From Variovorax sp. PAMC26660 (GTDB lineage: Bacteria; Pseudomonadota; Gammaproteobacteria; Burkholderiales; Burkholderiaceae_C): a stretch of DNA of 64,000 nucleotides. The notes under the pieces are model-generated. The model searched no databases. It had not been told where the DNA came from and saw only the letters and a program-made list of their open reading frames with translations. Below, in pieces: positions 34,797-41,736 of the stretch. A program made the position numbers and the translations under genes. Every line of letters starts with the position of its first letter. Positions within the stretch are counted from its first letter, which is position 1. The stretch is taken from contig NZ_CP060295.1 in assembly GCF_014302995.1 (NCBI RefSeq), positions 7,059,501 to 7,123,500 of the forward strand. The letters are read 5' to 3'.

Positions 34797-35780
34797 TCAA
34801 CGATTCGCCACGGGGTATACACCCTGCGGACGCCACAACAGCACGGCCACCATCAGGAAGATGCTTGCGAACTGCGTGATCGTCGGCAGCAGGAAGCCGA
34901 TGTAGTTGGTCATCAGCCCCACCAGCAGCGCGCCGATGAGCGCCCCGCCCGTCGAGCCCAGCCCGCCGATGATGATGACGATGAAGATCAGCACGTTGAC
35001 CTGCGCGCCCATCTGCGGCACCAGGTTCTGCTGGAACAGCCCCCACATCACGCCGCCCAGGCCGGCCAATGCGCTGCCCACCACGAACACGCCGACGAAC
35101 AGCCGGCCGATACGGTAGCCGAGCGACTCGACCATCTCGCGGTCTTGCACGCCGGCGCGGATCAGCAGGCCGATCTTGGTGCGACCCAGCGTCCATGCGA
35201 GCAGGCCGAACACCACCACGCCCACGGCCACCGCGAGCAGGCGGTACTTGCTGATGGCGGCGTCGCCGATCAGCAGCGAACCGCGCAGCGCCTCGGGCAG
35301 CGGCAGCGGCACCTGCGCCGGGCCCCAGATCACCTTGATGAGTTCTTCGCCGATGATCATGCCGCCCATGGTGATGAGGATCTGCTTCAGGTGCTGGCCG
35401 TACACCGGGCGCACGATGAAGCGCTCGAAGGCCAGTCCCACGGCGCCGGCCACGAGCATCGCGACCAGCATCGCGGGGAACACGGCAACAAGGTTGCGCC
35501 AGAGTTCGCCCGAGCCCGTCCAGTCGCCCATGAGGCCGAGCACGGTGCTGGCCACGAAGGCACCGAGCGCGATGAACACGCCGTGACCGAAGTTCAGCAC
35601 GTCCATCAGACCGAACACCAGCGTCAGGCCCGAGGCGATGATGAAGATGATCATGCCCATCGCCAGACCGGCGACCGTGAGCGTGAGCCAGGTCGAGAAG
35701 GAGCCGGTGAGCGGCAGCGCGACGAGCGCGAGCACCGGGGCCAGCAGCAGCGGCTTCCAGTCGAAGTCGAGTGCTTTCAT
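34797..35780 (-). CDS. livH: Branched-chain-type ABC transporter permease (LivH)
   Basis: Second permease of the HAAT importer, 327 residues. It has ASGLTLVFGLMDVLNFGHGVF, RAGVQDREMVESLGYRIGRL (cytoplasmic ATPase contact) and IIGGLGSTGGALIGALLVG. The open frame extends upstream through a REP-like element; ATG 35780 (MKALDFDWKP) marks the real start. Paired with LivM 13 bases downstream. Confidence 0.92.
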   Translation of the reverse strand: MKALDFDWKPLLLAPVLALVALPLTGSFSTWLTLTVAGLAMGMIIFIIASGLTLVFGLMDVLNFGHGVFIALGAFVASTVLGLMGDWTGSGELWRNLVAVFPAMLVAMLVAGAVGLAFERFIVRPVYGQHLKQILITMGGMIIGEELIKVIWGPAQVPLPLPEALRGSLLIGDAAISKYRLLAVAVGVVVFGLLAWTLGRTKIGLLIRAGVQDREMVESLGYRIGRLFVGVFVVGSALAGLGGVMWGLFQQNLVPQMGAQVNVLIFIVIIIGGLGSTGGALIGALLVGLMTNYIGFLLPTITQFASIFLMVAVLLWRPQGVYPVANR

Positions 35781-35928
35781 TGCAGCGCTCCCTTTTCTTG
35801 CTCCTTCCCCCTCTGGGGGAAGGCCGGGATGGGGGCTGACGGCGCTTGCAAGGCCGCGCAGTATCGAAGGCCGCGAGCCCCCACCCCAACCCTCCCCCAG
35901 AGAGGGAGGGAGAAATATGTCGAATACG
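35781..35928. repeat. REP-like element, copy B (livF-livH gap)
   Basis: The whole gap is taken by an imperfect palindrome: TTGCTCCTTCCCCCTCTGGG on the left (about 35799) and CCTCCCCCAGAGAGGGAGGG on the right (35891-35910), with GCGCTTGCAAG in the middle. It matches copies A and C. In the operon transcript it would form a large hairpin between two genes of one transporter. Confidence 0.8.
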
Positions 35929-36657
35929 TCATAGAGCCAGTCCAAGCAGCGATTGCTGCAATTGCGCGTCGGCGGAAAACGCGGCCATGGAGCCGCTGTG
36001 CACCACGCGGCCGTTGTCCATCACCGCGACGGTGTCACCCAGGCGCTGGGCGAAGTTGATGTTCTGTTCCACCAGCAGGATGGTCACGCCGCTGCGCTTG
36101 AGTTCGGCAAACGCGTCGATCATGTTGTTGATCATCACGGGCGCCAGGCCCTTGCTGGGTTCGTCGATCAGCAGCAGCTCGCGCGGCTCGACGATGGCAC
36201 GCGAGACGGCCAGCATCTGCTTTTGCCCGCCCGACAGCTTGCCGGCCGGGTGGTTCCAGAATTTCTCGACCGCGGGAAAGAGCTTGAAGATCCACTTCAG
36301 CCGCGTGTCGTCGATCTGCGCCGCGTTCTTCGCGCTGCGCGCGGCGAGCAGCATGTTCTCTTTCACCGTGAGGTCCGAGAAGATGCCCATGTTCTCGGGC
36401 ACATAGGCAATGCCCAGTCCGGCGATCTGCGGCGTCTGCAGCGCGGTGATGTCCTTGTCGGCAAAGCGCACGCGGCCCTGCGACGCATGCCACAGGCCCA
36501 TGATGGTCCGCAGCGTGGTCGTCTTGCCCGCACCGTTGCGGCCCAGCAGCATCGTGAGCTGGCCGCGCGGCACGGCGAGGTCGACGCCGTGGAGGATGTG
36601 ATACGCCCCGATGTGCGTCTGCACGCCTTCGAGGGTCAAAAGATTCTGAGCAGTCAT
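35929..36657 (-). CDS. livF: Branched-chain-type ABC transporter ATPase (LivF)
   Basis: ATP-binding subunit, 242 residues from ATG 36657 (the upstream open frame is repeat DNA). Walker A GRNGAGKTT, signature LSGGQKQMLAVSRAIV, Walker B LLLIDEPSKGLAP, and the H-loop in the EQNINFA region as in other LivF. LivF-type GLGIAYVPENMGIFSDLTV is diagnostic. Partner of LivG. Confidence 0.93.
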   Translation of the reverse strand: MTAQNLLTLEGVQTHIGAYHILHGVDLAVPRGQLTMLLGRNGAGKTTTLRTIMGLWHASQGRVRFADKDITALQTPQIAGLGIAYVPENMGIFSDLTVKENMLLAARSAKNAAQIDDTRLKWIFKLFPAVEKFWNHPAGKLSGGQKQMLAVSRAIVEPRELLLIDEPSKGLAPVMINNMIDAFAELKRSGVTILLVEQNINFAQRLGDTVAVMDNGRVVHSGSMAAFSADAQLQQSLLGLAL

Positions 36658-36799
36658 CGGTCTTGCTCCTTCCCCTTCCGGGGGAAGGTTGGGATGGGGG
36701 CAAGCGGCGCTTGAAGGGCTGCGGCGAGGTGAAGGCCGCTTGCCCCCACCCCTGCCCTCCCCCAGCGGGGGAGGGAGAAATTCGAATTCATCAGATGCG
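36658..36799. repeat. REP-like element, copy C (livG-livF gap)
   Basis: TTGCTCCTTCCCCTTCCGGG at about 36663-36682 and CCCTCCCCCAGCGGGGGAGG on the right (36755-36774) frame GCGGCGCTTG and a GC-rich centre. Same family and same orientation as copy B, 0.9 kb away. It fills the gap between two ATPase genes that normally abut. Confidence 0.8.
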
Positions 36800-37567
36800 T
36801 CATGCCGCAGCCTCCTTCGCAATACCCAGGTAGGCCTCTTGCACCACCGGCGAGGCGATCACCTCGGCCGGCTCGCCATCGGCCACCAGCGTGCCGTTGT
36901 GCAGCACGATGATGCGATCGGCGAGTTCGCGCACCACGTCCATCTTGTGTTCGACCAGCAGGATGGTCTTGGTCTTGTCCTGCTTGAGCTTGCGGATCAG
37001 GTCGAGGATGACGGGCGCCTCGGCCGCATTCATGCCGGCCGTGGGTTCGTCGAACATGAAGACCTTCGGCTCCAGCGCCATCAGCAGTGCCACTTCGAGC
37101 TTGCGCTGGTCGCCGTGCGGCAGGCTCGCCACCGTCGCGCTTTCGCGCGACTTGAGCGCGACGTCGGTGAGGATCTGGTCCGCACGCTCGGTCAGCGCCT
37201 TGTGGTCGCTCCAGATGCTCCACAGGTTGAGCCCGCGCCGGTGCGCCCCTTCGCGCGTGGCCTGCACCGCCAGCCGCACGTTTTCCAGCACCGTGAGGTT
37301 CGGGAACAGGTTGGTGAGCTGGAAGGCCCGTCCCAGCCCCGCGTGCGTGCGCGCCGACGGCGACATGCCCGACAGCAGTTGGCCGTCGAGCGACACCGTG
37401 CCCGCGCTCGCCTTGAGCTGGCCCGAGATCAGGTTGAAGTAGGTGGTCTTGCCCGCCCCGTTGGGGCCGACGATGGCCGTCAGCGTGCCCGGCGCGAAAG
37501 CGCAGCTCACGCCATTGACGGCCACGTGTCCCCCGAAGCGGATGGTCAGGTCTCGCGTCTCAAGCAT
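36800..37567 (-). CDS. livG: Branched-chain-type ABC transporter ATPase (LivG)
   Basis: ATP-binding subunit, 255 residues. Walker A GPNGAGKTT at 34-42, LivG-type GLGRAFQLTNLFPNLTVLENV, signature region SLPHGDQRKLEVALLM (a variant of LSGGQ, common in LivG), Walker B FMFDEPTAGMN and H-loop LLVEHKMDVV. It lies 44 bases downstream of the PHB depolymerase gene. Confidence 0.93.
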   Translation of the reverse strand: MLETRDLTIRFGGHVAVNGVSCAFAPGTLTAIVGPNGAGKTTYFNLISGQLKASAGTVSLDGQLLSGMSPSARTHAGLGRAFQLTNLFPNLTVLENVRLAVQATREGAHRRGLNLWSIWSDHKALTERADQILTDVALKSRESATVASLPHGDQRKLEVALLMALEPKVFMFDEPTAGMNAAEAPVILDLIRKLKQDKTKTILLVEHKMDVVRELADRIIVLHNGTLVADGEPAEVIASPVVQEAYLGIAKEAAA

Positions 37568-37611
37568 CGTTGGTCATTGCAGATGAAAGTGTGTGTCGAT
37601 GACGATCGGCT

Positions 37612-39063
37612 TCAACAGCTGCCGATCACGTAGTAGTTGGGGCCGGTCTGCTTCAGCGTGGTGATGGCGTAGATGTTCCACAGGCCCATCGACTGCCCCG
37701 AGCCGTAGGCATAGGTCAGGCCCCACAACGCATAGGCGCGGCCGGCGATGGTGTGCGTGTAGTTGCTGGCGGTATAGCAGGTCCCGCCGCCGCCGCTGCC
37801 GGCAATGGTGCTGCCCGTGGCCGCGCTCGACATCGCACCCGCAGCACCGCTGGCATCGAGCGCGGCCACGGCCCAGCTGTAGCTGGTGGACGGGGCCAGG
37901 TCGGTGTCGGTGTAGCTGGTGCCGGTGACGGCCGCTGCGTTGACCTGGCTGCCGCCGCGGTAGACGTTGTAGCCGCTGGCGCCGGACACGCTGGTCCATG
38001 CAATGGTCATGCTGCTGCTGGTCGCGCCCGAGGTGCCCACGCCGGTGGGCGCAGGCAGCGACGAACCGCCGCCGGTGCTGGTCACGCGGTCGACCATGGC
38101 CTTGAGCGCCACCATCTGCGGACCCGACTTCTTCGCGTAGTTCGCGCTGTCGTAGCCCCACCAGTCCCAGCAGCTGTTGGTGGCCGCGGTGCTGGTCTGC
38201 GGGTAGATCAGGATGATGTTGTTGGTGTCGGCCCAGCGGTTGTAGCCGGTCTTCTTCACGTACTGGTCGCTGACGTCGGTGTAGTTCTGCTTGCAGCCGT
38301 GCAGCACCAGGTGCACGCGGCACGAGGCGGTGGTGCAGGCCTGCGGCACGTAGATCCAGCCGGTGGCGGCCACGCCGTGGCCGGTGATGAACTCCGACTG
38401 GTTGAACTCGGTGAAGGTGCCGCCCAGCGTGCCGTTGTTGCGCGGGTTCAACGGCCCGTAGAGCTGCGTGAGTATCTCGCCCGCGAGGTCGAAGCCGCAG
38501 TTGTTGATGTAGGGCGCAGCGGTAACGCTGCAGGCGCCGCCATAGTCGTCGGTGACCATCGCATGGCCCGAGCCGATGTTGTTCTTGTAGACGATGTTGG
38601 CCGCCGGCACGAAGCTCTGGTAGTAGGTCTTCAGGTCGTCCATCACCGGCTGCTTGACGGTGTTGTCGGAGGTGCCCGAGAACATGTACACCTTCGATCC
38701 GGTCATGTTCGAGACCGGATCGATCGCACCGCTGGCAGCCCAGCTGTTGGTGGTGCTCACGAGCGACGACACCGGAATGCTCGTGCTGTGCGTCATGCAG
38801 CGCCCGGTGGCGTTGACCACCGAACCCTCGGCGCAGTAGTACGGGCCACCGGCCACGACGCCTGCGCCGCGCTTGAAGGTGGCCGAATAGGCCACGTGCA
38901 GTTGCACCGCCGCGAAGCCGCCGGCCGACAGGCCGGACACGCTCACCTCCGCCGGATTGCCGCCGAGTGCCGGCAACGGCACCGCCGCCACGGCGGCCTG
39001 TGCCGCCATCGCCACCACCGCAACCGCGGCAAATCCCTTCCAGTTCAATCGCATCGCTTGCAT
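37612..39063 (-). CDS. phaZ: Extracellular polyhydroxybutyrate depolymerase, type II catalytic domain
   Basis: Secreted serine esterase that cleaves PHB or related polyesters. 483 residues: signal peptide to about 28. The lipase box GLSAG has Ser46 near the N-terminus, the likely Asp133 is in GTSDNT and likely His167 in GSGHAM. The oxyanion-hole histidine His255 in VLHGCKQN comes after the triad; this order is the type II catalytic domain. A Ser/Gly linker leads to a fibronectin III domain (about 337-420), then a C-terminal ~55-residue module likely to bind polymer. GAAGGAG precedes the ATG. It sits between the binding protein and LivG of an ABC importer. Confidence 0.9.
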   Translation of the reverse strand: MQAMRLNWKGFAAVAVVAMAAQAAVAAVPLPALGGNPAEVSVSGLSAGGFAAVQLHVAYSATFKRGAGVVAGGPYYCAEGSVVNATGRCMTHSTSIPVSSLVSTTNSWAASGAIDPVSNMTGSKVYMFSGTSDNTVKQPVMDDLKTYYQSFVPAANIVYKNNIGSGHAMVTDDYGGACSVTAAPYINNCGFDLAGEILTQLYGPLNPRNNGTLGGTFTEFNQSEFITGHGVAATGWIYVPQACTTASCRVHLVLHGCKQNYTDVSDQYVKKTGYNRWADTNNIILIYPQTSTAATNSCWDWWGYDSANYAKKSGPQMVALKAMVDRVTSTGGGSSLPAPTGVGTSGATSSSMTIAWTSVSGASGYNVYRGGSQVNAAAVTGTSYTDTDLAPSTSYSWAVAALDASGAAGAMSSAATGSTIAGSGGGGTCYTASNYTHTIAGRAYALWGLTYAYGSGQSMGLWNIYAITTLKQTGPNYYVIGSC

Positions 39064-39162
39064 CGCTGTCTCCTTCTGTTGTGGTTTATCGAACGCTTGC
39101 TTGGCTCACGAATCGGCCGTTGGATAGCGCCGCTACCACGCCGCGAAGGCGCAGGCTGGCGC

Positions 39163-39211
39163 TTCGCCCGGAGGCCATCCGGGGCGAAGGGAGTGCGGCG
39201 TCAGCGCCGCG
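39163..39211. repeat. Tandem hairpins between the binding protein and phaZ genes
   Basis: CTTCGCCCGG (39163-39172) pairs with CCGGGGCGAAG (39180-39190), followed by GCGGCG/CGCCGC (39196-39211, loop TCAG). Placed just after the binding-protein stop, they could protect its mRNA from 3' decay and lower downstream expression. No T-run follows, so full termination is unlikely. Nothing else is seen in this 160-base gap. Confidence 0.55.
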
Positions 39212-39226
39212 ATGAGGGGTGCGCGC

Positions 39227-40414
39227 TCAGCGCTTGTTCTTGATGGGGATGTCCATCTCTTCGGGCTTGATCTCATGGACCAGCTCGGGCACGCCCCAGG
39301 CGAACGCCGGGTCGACCTTGATCTTGAAGTGGTACATCGACTGCATCGCCTGATGGTCTTCCTTGCGGAAGGTCATCTTGCCCTTGGGCGTGTCGAAGCT
39401 CATGCCTTCCATGGTGCTGATGAGCTTGTTGGTGTTGGTGTCGCCGTTGGTCTTCTTGAGCGCCGTCACCACCGCCATCGCGGCCGAGAAACCGCCGGCC
39501 GTGAAGAAGTCCGGCGGCGTCTTGAACTGCTTGTAGTGCGCCGAGACCATCGCCTCGTTCACCGGGTTCTTCGGGATGCCGAAGTAGTAGTACGCCGCGC
39601 CTTCCATGCCCGGCAGCGACTTGTAGGCCGTCATGGCCGGCAGGATGTTGCCGCCGGTGGAAATCTCGATGCCGTAGCGCTTGAGGTCGAGGTCGACGAT
39701 CTTGAACGGGTTGCCCGCGCCGGCCCAGACGATCCAGATGATCTTGCGGCCCGGCTGGTCCTTCAGCTTGTCGATCAGGCGCTGGGCGCCGGCGGTGAAG
39801 TCGGTGGTGGCGGGCGGCAGGTATTCCTCGTGCACCAGCTTCGCCTTCTTGAGCGCGGCGCCGAAGGCCTTCACGCCGTCACGGCCGAAGGCGTTGTCTT
39901 GCGCGAGCGTGGCGACGGTGACGCCGGCCTTGTCGACCGCCACGGCATTGGAGATCGCGTCCTGGCTCGAGTTGCGGCCGGTGCGGAAGATGTACTTGTT
40001 CCACTTGTCGCCGGTGATCGAGTCGGCCACGGCGGGCTCGACGATCAGGATCTTCTTGTATTCCTCGGCCACCGGCAGCATGGCCAGCGCCACGCCGGAG
40101 GAGGTCGGGCCCACGGCCAGCGCGGCCTTGTCGTCGGAGTAGGCCGCGGCCAGCAGCGACTTGCCCAGGTCGGGCTTGCCCTGGTCGTCCTTCTCGATGA
40201 CCACGATCTTCTTGCCGTTGACCATCATCGTGCCGCCGGTGGCGTAGTCCAGGCCCATGGCAAAACCGGTCTGGGTCTGCTTGCCGTAGGCCTCCAGCGC
40301 GCCCGTCTTGCTGTAGATGTGGGCGATGCGGATTTCGTTGGATTGGGCCCAGGCGGGGGCGGCGGCAACGCACGTGGCGAGCGCGGCCAAGGCGACGAGG
40401 TGGCGACGGTTCAT
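39227..40414 (-). CDS. HAAT-type ABC transporter periplasmic binding protein (LivK-like)
   Basis: Periplasmic receptor of the Liv-type importer, 395 residues. Signal peptide 1-23 (AWA|QS); the mature protein starts NEIRIAHIYSKTGALEAYGKQ and has the ligand-contact stretch AVGPTSSGVALAMLPVAEEY, both typical of the type I periplasmic binding fold. AGGAG lies eight bases before ATG 40414. It is the first gene after a sigma-54 promoter and precedes the PHB depolymerase. The ligand is unknown; branched-chain amino acids, short hydroxyacids or aromatic acids are possible for this family. Confidence 0.92.
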   Translation of the reverse strand: MNRRHLVALAALATCVAAAPAWAQSNEIRIAHIYSKTGALEAYGKQTQTGFAMGLDYATGGTMMVNGKKIVVIEKDDQGKPDLGKSLLAAAYSDDKAALAVGPTSSGVALAMLPVAEEYKKILIVEPAVADSITGDKWNKYIFRTGRNSSQDAISNAVAVDKAGVTVATLAQDNAFGRDGVKAFGAALKKAKLVHEEYLPPATTDFTAGAQRLIDKLKDQPGRKIIWIVWAGAGNPFKIVDLDLKRYGIEISTGGNILPAMTAYKSLPGMEGAAYYYFGIPKNPVNEAMVSAHYKQFKTPPDFFTAGGFSAAMAVVTALKKTNGDTNTNKLISTMEGMSFDTPKGKMTFRKEDHQAMQSMYHFKIKVDPAFAWGVPELVHEIKPEEMDIPIKNKR

Positions 40415-40445
40415 TCTTTGTCTCCTGAAAATGATGACTGAATAT

Positions 40446-40461
40446 TGCACAGTTCGTGCCA
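40446..40461 (-). promoter_or_regulatory. Sigma-54 promoter (-24/-12)
   Basis: On the minus strand the sequence is TGGCACGAACTGTGCA: -24 TGGCACG and -12 GTGCA with the required ten bases between GG and GC. Only the first T of TTGCA differs from consensus. It ends about 30 bases before the binding-protein ATG and its ribosome binding site. A CACT-TGT-AGTG palindrome at 40529-40539 is at a possible enhancer position. The AAA+ activator gene lies just upstream. Confidence 0.75.
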
Positions 40462-40570
40462 TCCGCCCAACCCATTGATAACAAAGGTTTCTTCATTGGG
40501 AAGAAGCCCGTTTCGCCTTATTTCAGAACACTTGTAGTGATCAATTTTCAGGCAACTGTCTTTTTATCAG

Positions 40571-40834
40571 TCAGGGTTTACTAGGGGTTTTCCGCTCGGC
40601 AATCCAACGCTGGAACTCACGCTCGGCCTGCATCCGGAATTCGTTGCGCGTGTGATTGCAGATCGCATGGGCCAGCCGCCGGTGCTTTTGCGTGCGCACG
40701 CCGCCCAGCGTCGAATCGATGAGGTGCTCGATGGTCGCGGACTCGGGCCGGCCATGCGGTTCGTCGAAGTCCATGGGGAGGCCGCACCAATGGCAGTTGG
40801 GGCCGAAGCTCGACCGGAGTGCCCGAACGCTCAC
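40571..40834 (-). CDS. Small HNH-like nuclease-domain protein
   Basis: An 87-residue protein starting with GTG in a four-base overlap with the gene before it. A zinc-finger-like Cys14-x2-Cys17 is followed by IEHL (Glu36-His37) and LAHAICNHTRN, the order of an HNH endonuclease fold. The second metal pair is degenerate (one Cys, then His). With no phage or mobile context the activity is uncertain; many stand-alone HNH proteins have no known role. Confidence 0.65.
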   Translation of the reverse strand: MSVRALRSSFGPNCHWCGLPMDFDEPHGRPESATIEHLIDSTLGGVRTQKHRRLAHAICNHTRNEFRMQAEREFQRWIAERKTPSKP

Positions 40835-41166
40835 AGCCGCGCCAACTCCAGGATTTCCTGCCCCATCAGCAGGCAGCTCTTGTCCATGGGGTAGTAGATC
40901 AGCCGCATCCGGTAGTTGCCCTTGTAGATCGTGCCCCAGACCTCCAGCACCTTGAACTGCTGCTTCGCGTTGGCCGGATTGCGGATGGGCGCGAGTTCCT
41001 TGACCTCGGGACCCACTTCCATGCGGTCGTCCTCACCGAAGTGAAAGGTCAGGAGCTTCTTGGCTTGCACGACGGCTTCGCTCGCACATTGCGGCGGCGC
41101 GGCGCTGGCGATGCCCGCCACGACGCAAAGGACGAAGCAAGCAGCGATACGGGCAAGAGCGTTCAT
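40831..41166 (-). CDS. Small exported protein of unknown function
   Basis: A 111-residue protein with a clear signal peptide (about 1-22, GIASA|APPQC) and two cysteines in the mature part (after cleavage and in DKSCLLMG) that could form a disulfide. ATG 41166 is preferred over an upstream in-frame start. It overlaps the HNH-like gene by four bases. Family not recognised. Confidence 0.68.
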   Translation of the reverse strand: MNALARIAACFVLCVVAGIASAAPPQCASEAVVQAKKLLTFHFGEDDRMEVGPEVKELAPIRNPANAKQQFKVLEVWGTIYKGNYRMRLIYYPMDKSCLLMGQEILELARL

Positions 41167-41220
41167 GGGTGTTTGGGGTTGGGTTGCGTTCAGGGGGCGG
41201 GAGTATCGCTCGGCGTGCAC

Positions 41221-41736
41221 TCAGAGTCTCGAACTCACACTCTCTACCCGGTAGCGTTGACCGACATCTTTACCTTGGTACACCTGCCGGTAATAGTCAG
41301 CGACGCGGCGGCTTTCATAGGCATGCATCAAGACTTGGTCGCCACACTCGTCGAGCCGGAAAAGTCCATAGGCTCCCAAGTCCTTCGTGTACACGGGATA
41401 TCGCGCCCTTAACAGTTCGATATGGACTGAGTGCATGAAAATCTCGCAGGCTCTCAGATCGAGGAAATCGAGCACCGCATCGAACTCGAACGATTCGACA
41501 TAAATATTGAACTCGTCGATGGACGTGTGGTACTCGAGTGTGATCTTGTGCCCCCAAGGGAGCTCGAAGAACCAGAGCTCCACGGGTCCGGGCGCATCCC
41601 AGTCGGGCGGATGATCCGAGTGCCTCTCACCGAAGCGCTTCACAAACTCCTCGTACGGCATCTCAACAGTGATCACTGGCGAGCCGTCCTCGATGTCGGC
41701 GCGACCAATCCGGCGCATGAGGCTCAACAACCTCAC
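41221..41736 (-). CDS. Unidentified acidic protein
   Basis: A 171-residue cytosolic protein rich in Glu, Asp and aromatic residues (ELWFFELPWGHKITLEYH, FNIYVESFEFDAVLDFLDL). Its GTG start overlaps the stop of the sigma-54 activator (GTGA); ATG 41718 is the alternative. Base composition looks visibly more AT-rich than its neighbours, which hints at acquisition. I do not recognise the family. Confidence 0.65.
   Translation of the reverse strand: MRLLSLMRRIGRADIEDGSPVITVEMPYEEFVKRFGERHSDHPPDWDAPGPVELWFFELPWGHKITLEYHTSIDEFNIYVESFEFDAVLDFLDLRACEIFMHSVHIELLRARYPVYTKDLGAYGLFRLDECGDQVLMHAYESRRVADYYRQVYQGKDVGQRYRVESVSSRL

Noticed and set aside
40571..40834. Homing endonuclease or phage remnant because of the HNH-like gene
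   Set aside because: No intron, intein, integrase or phage gene nearby; the gene is embedded by overlaps in a chromosomal operon.
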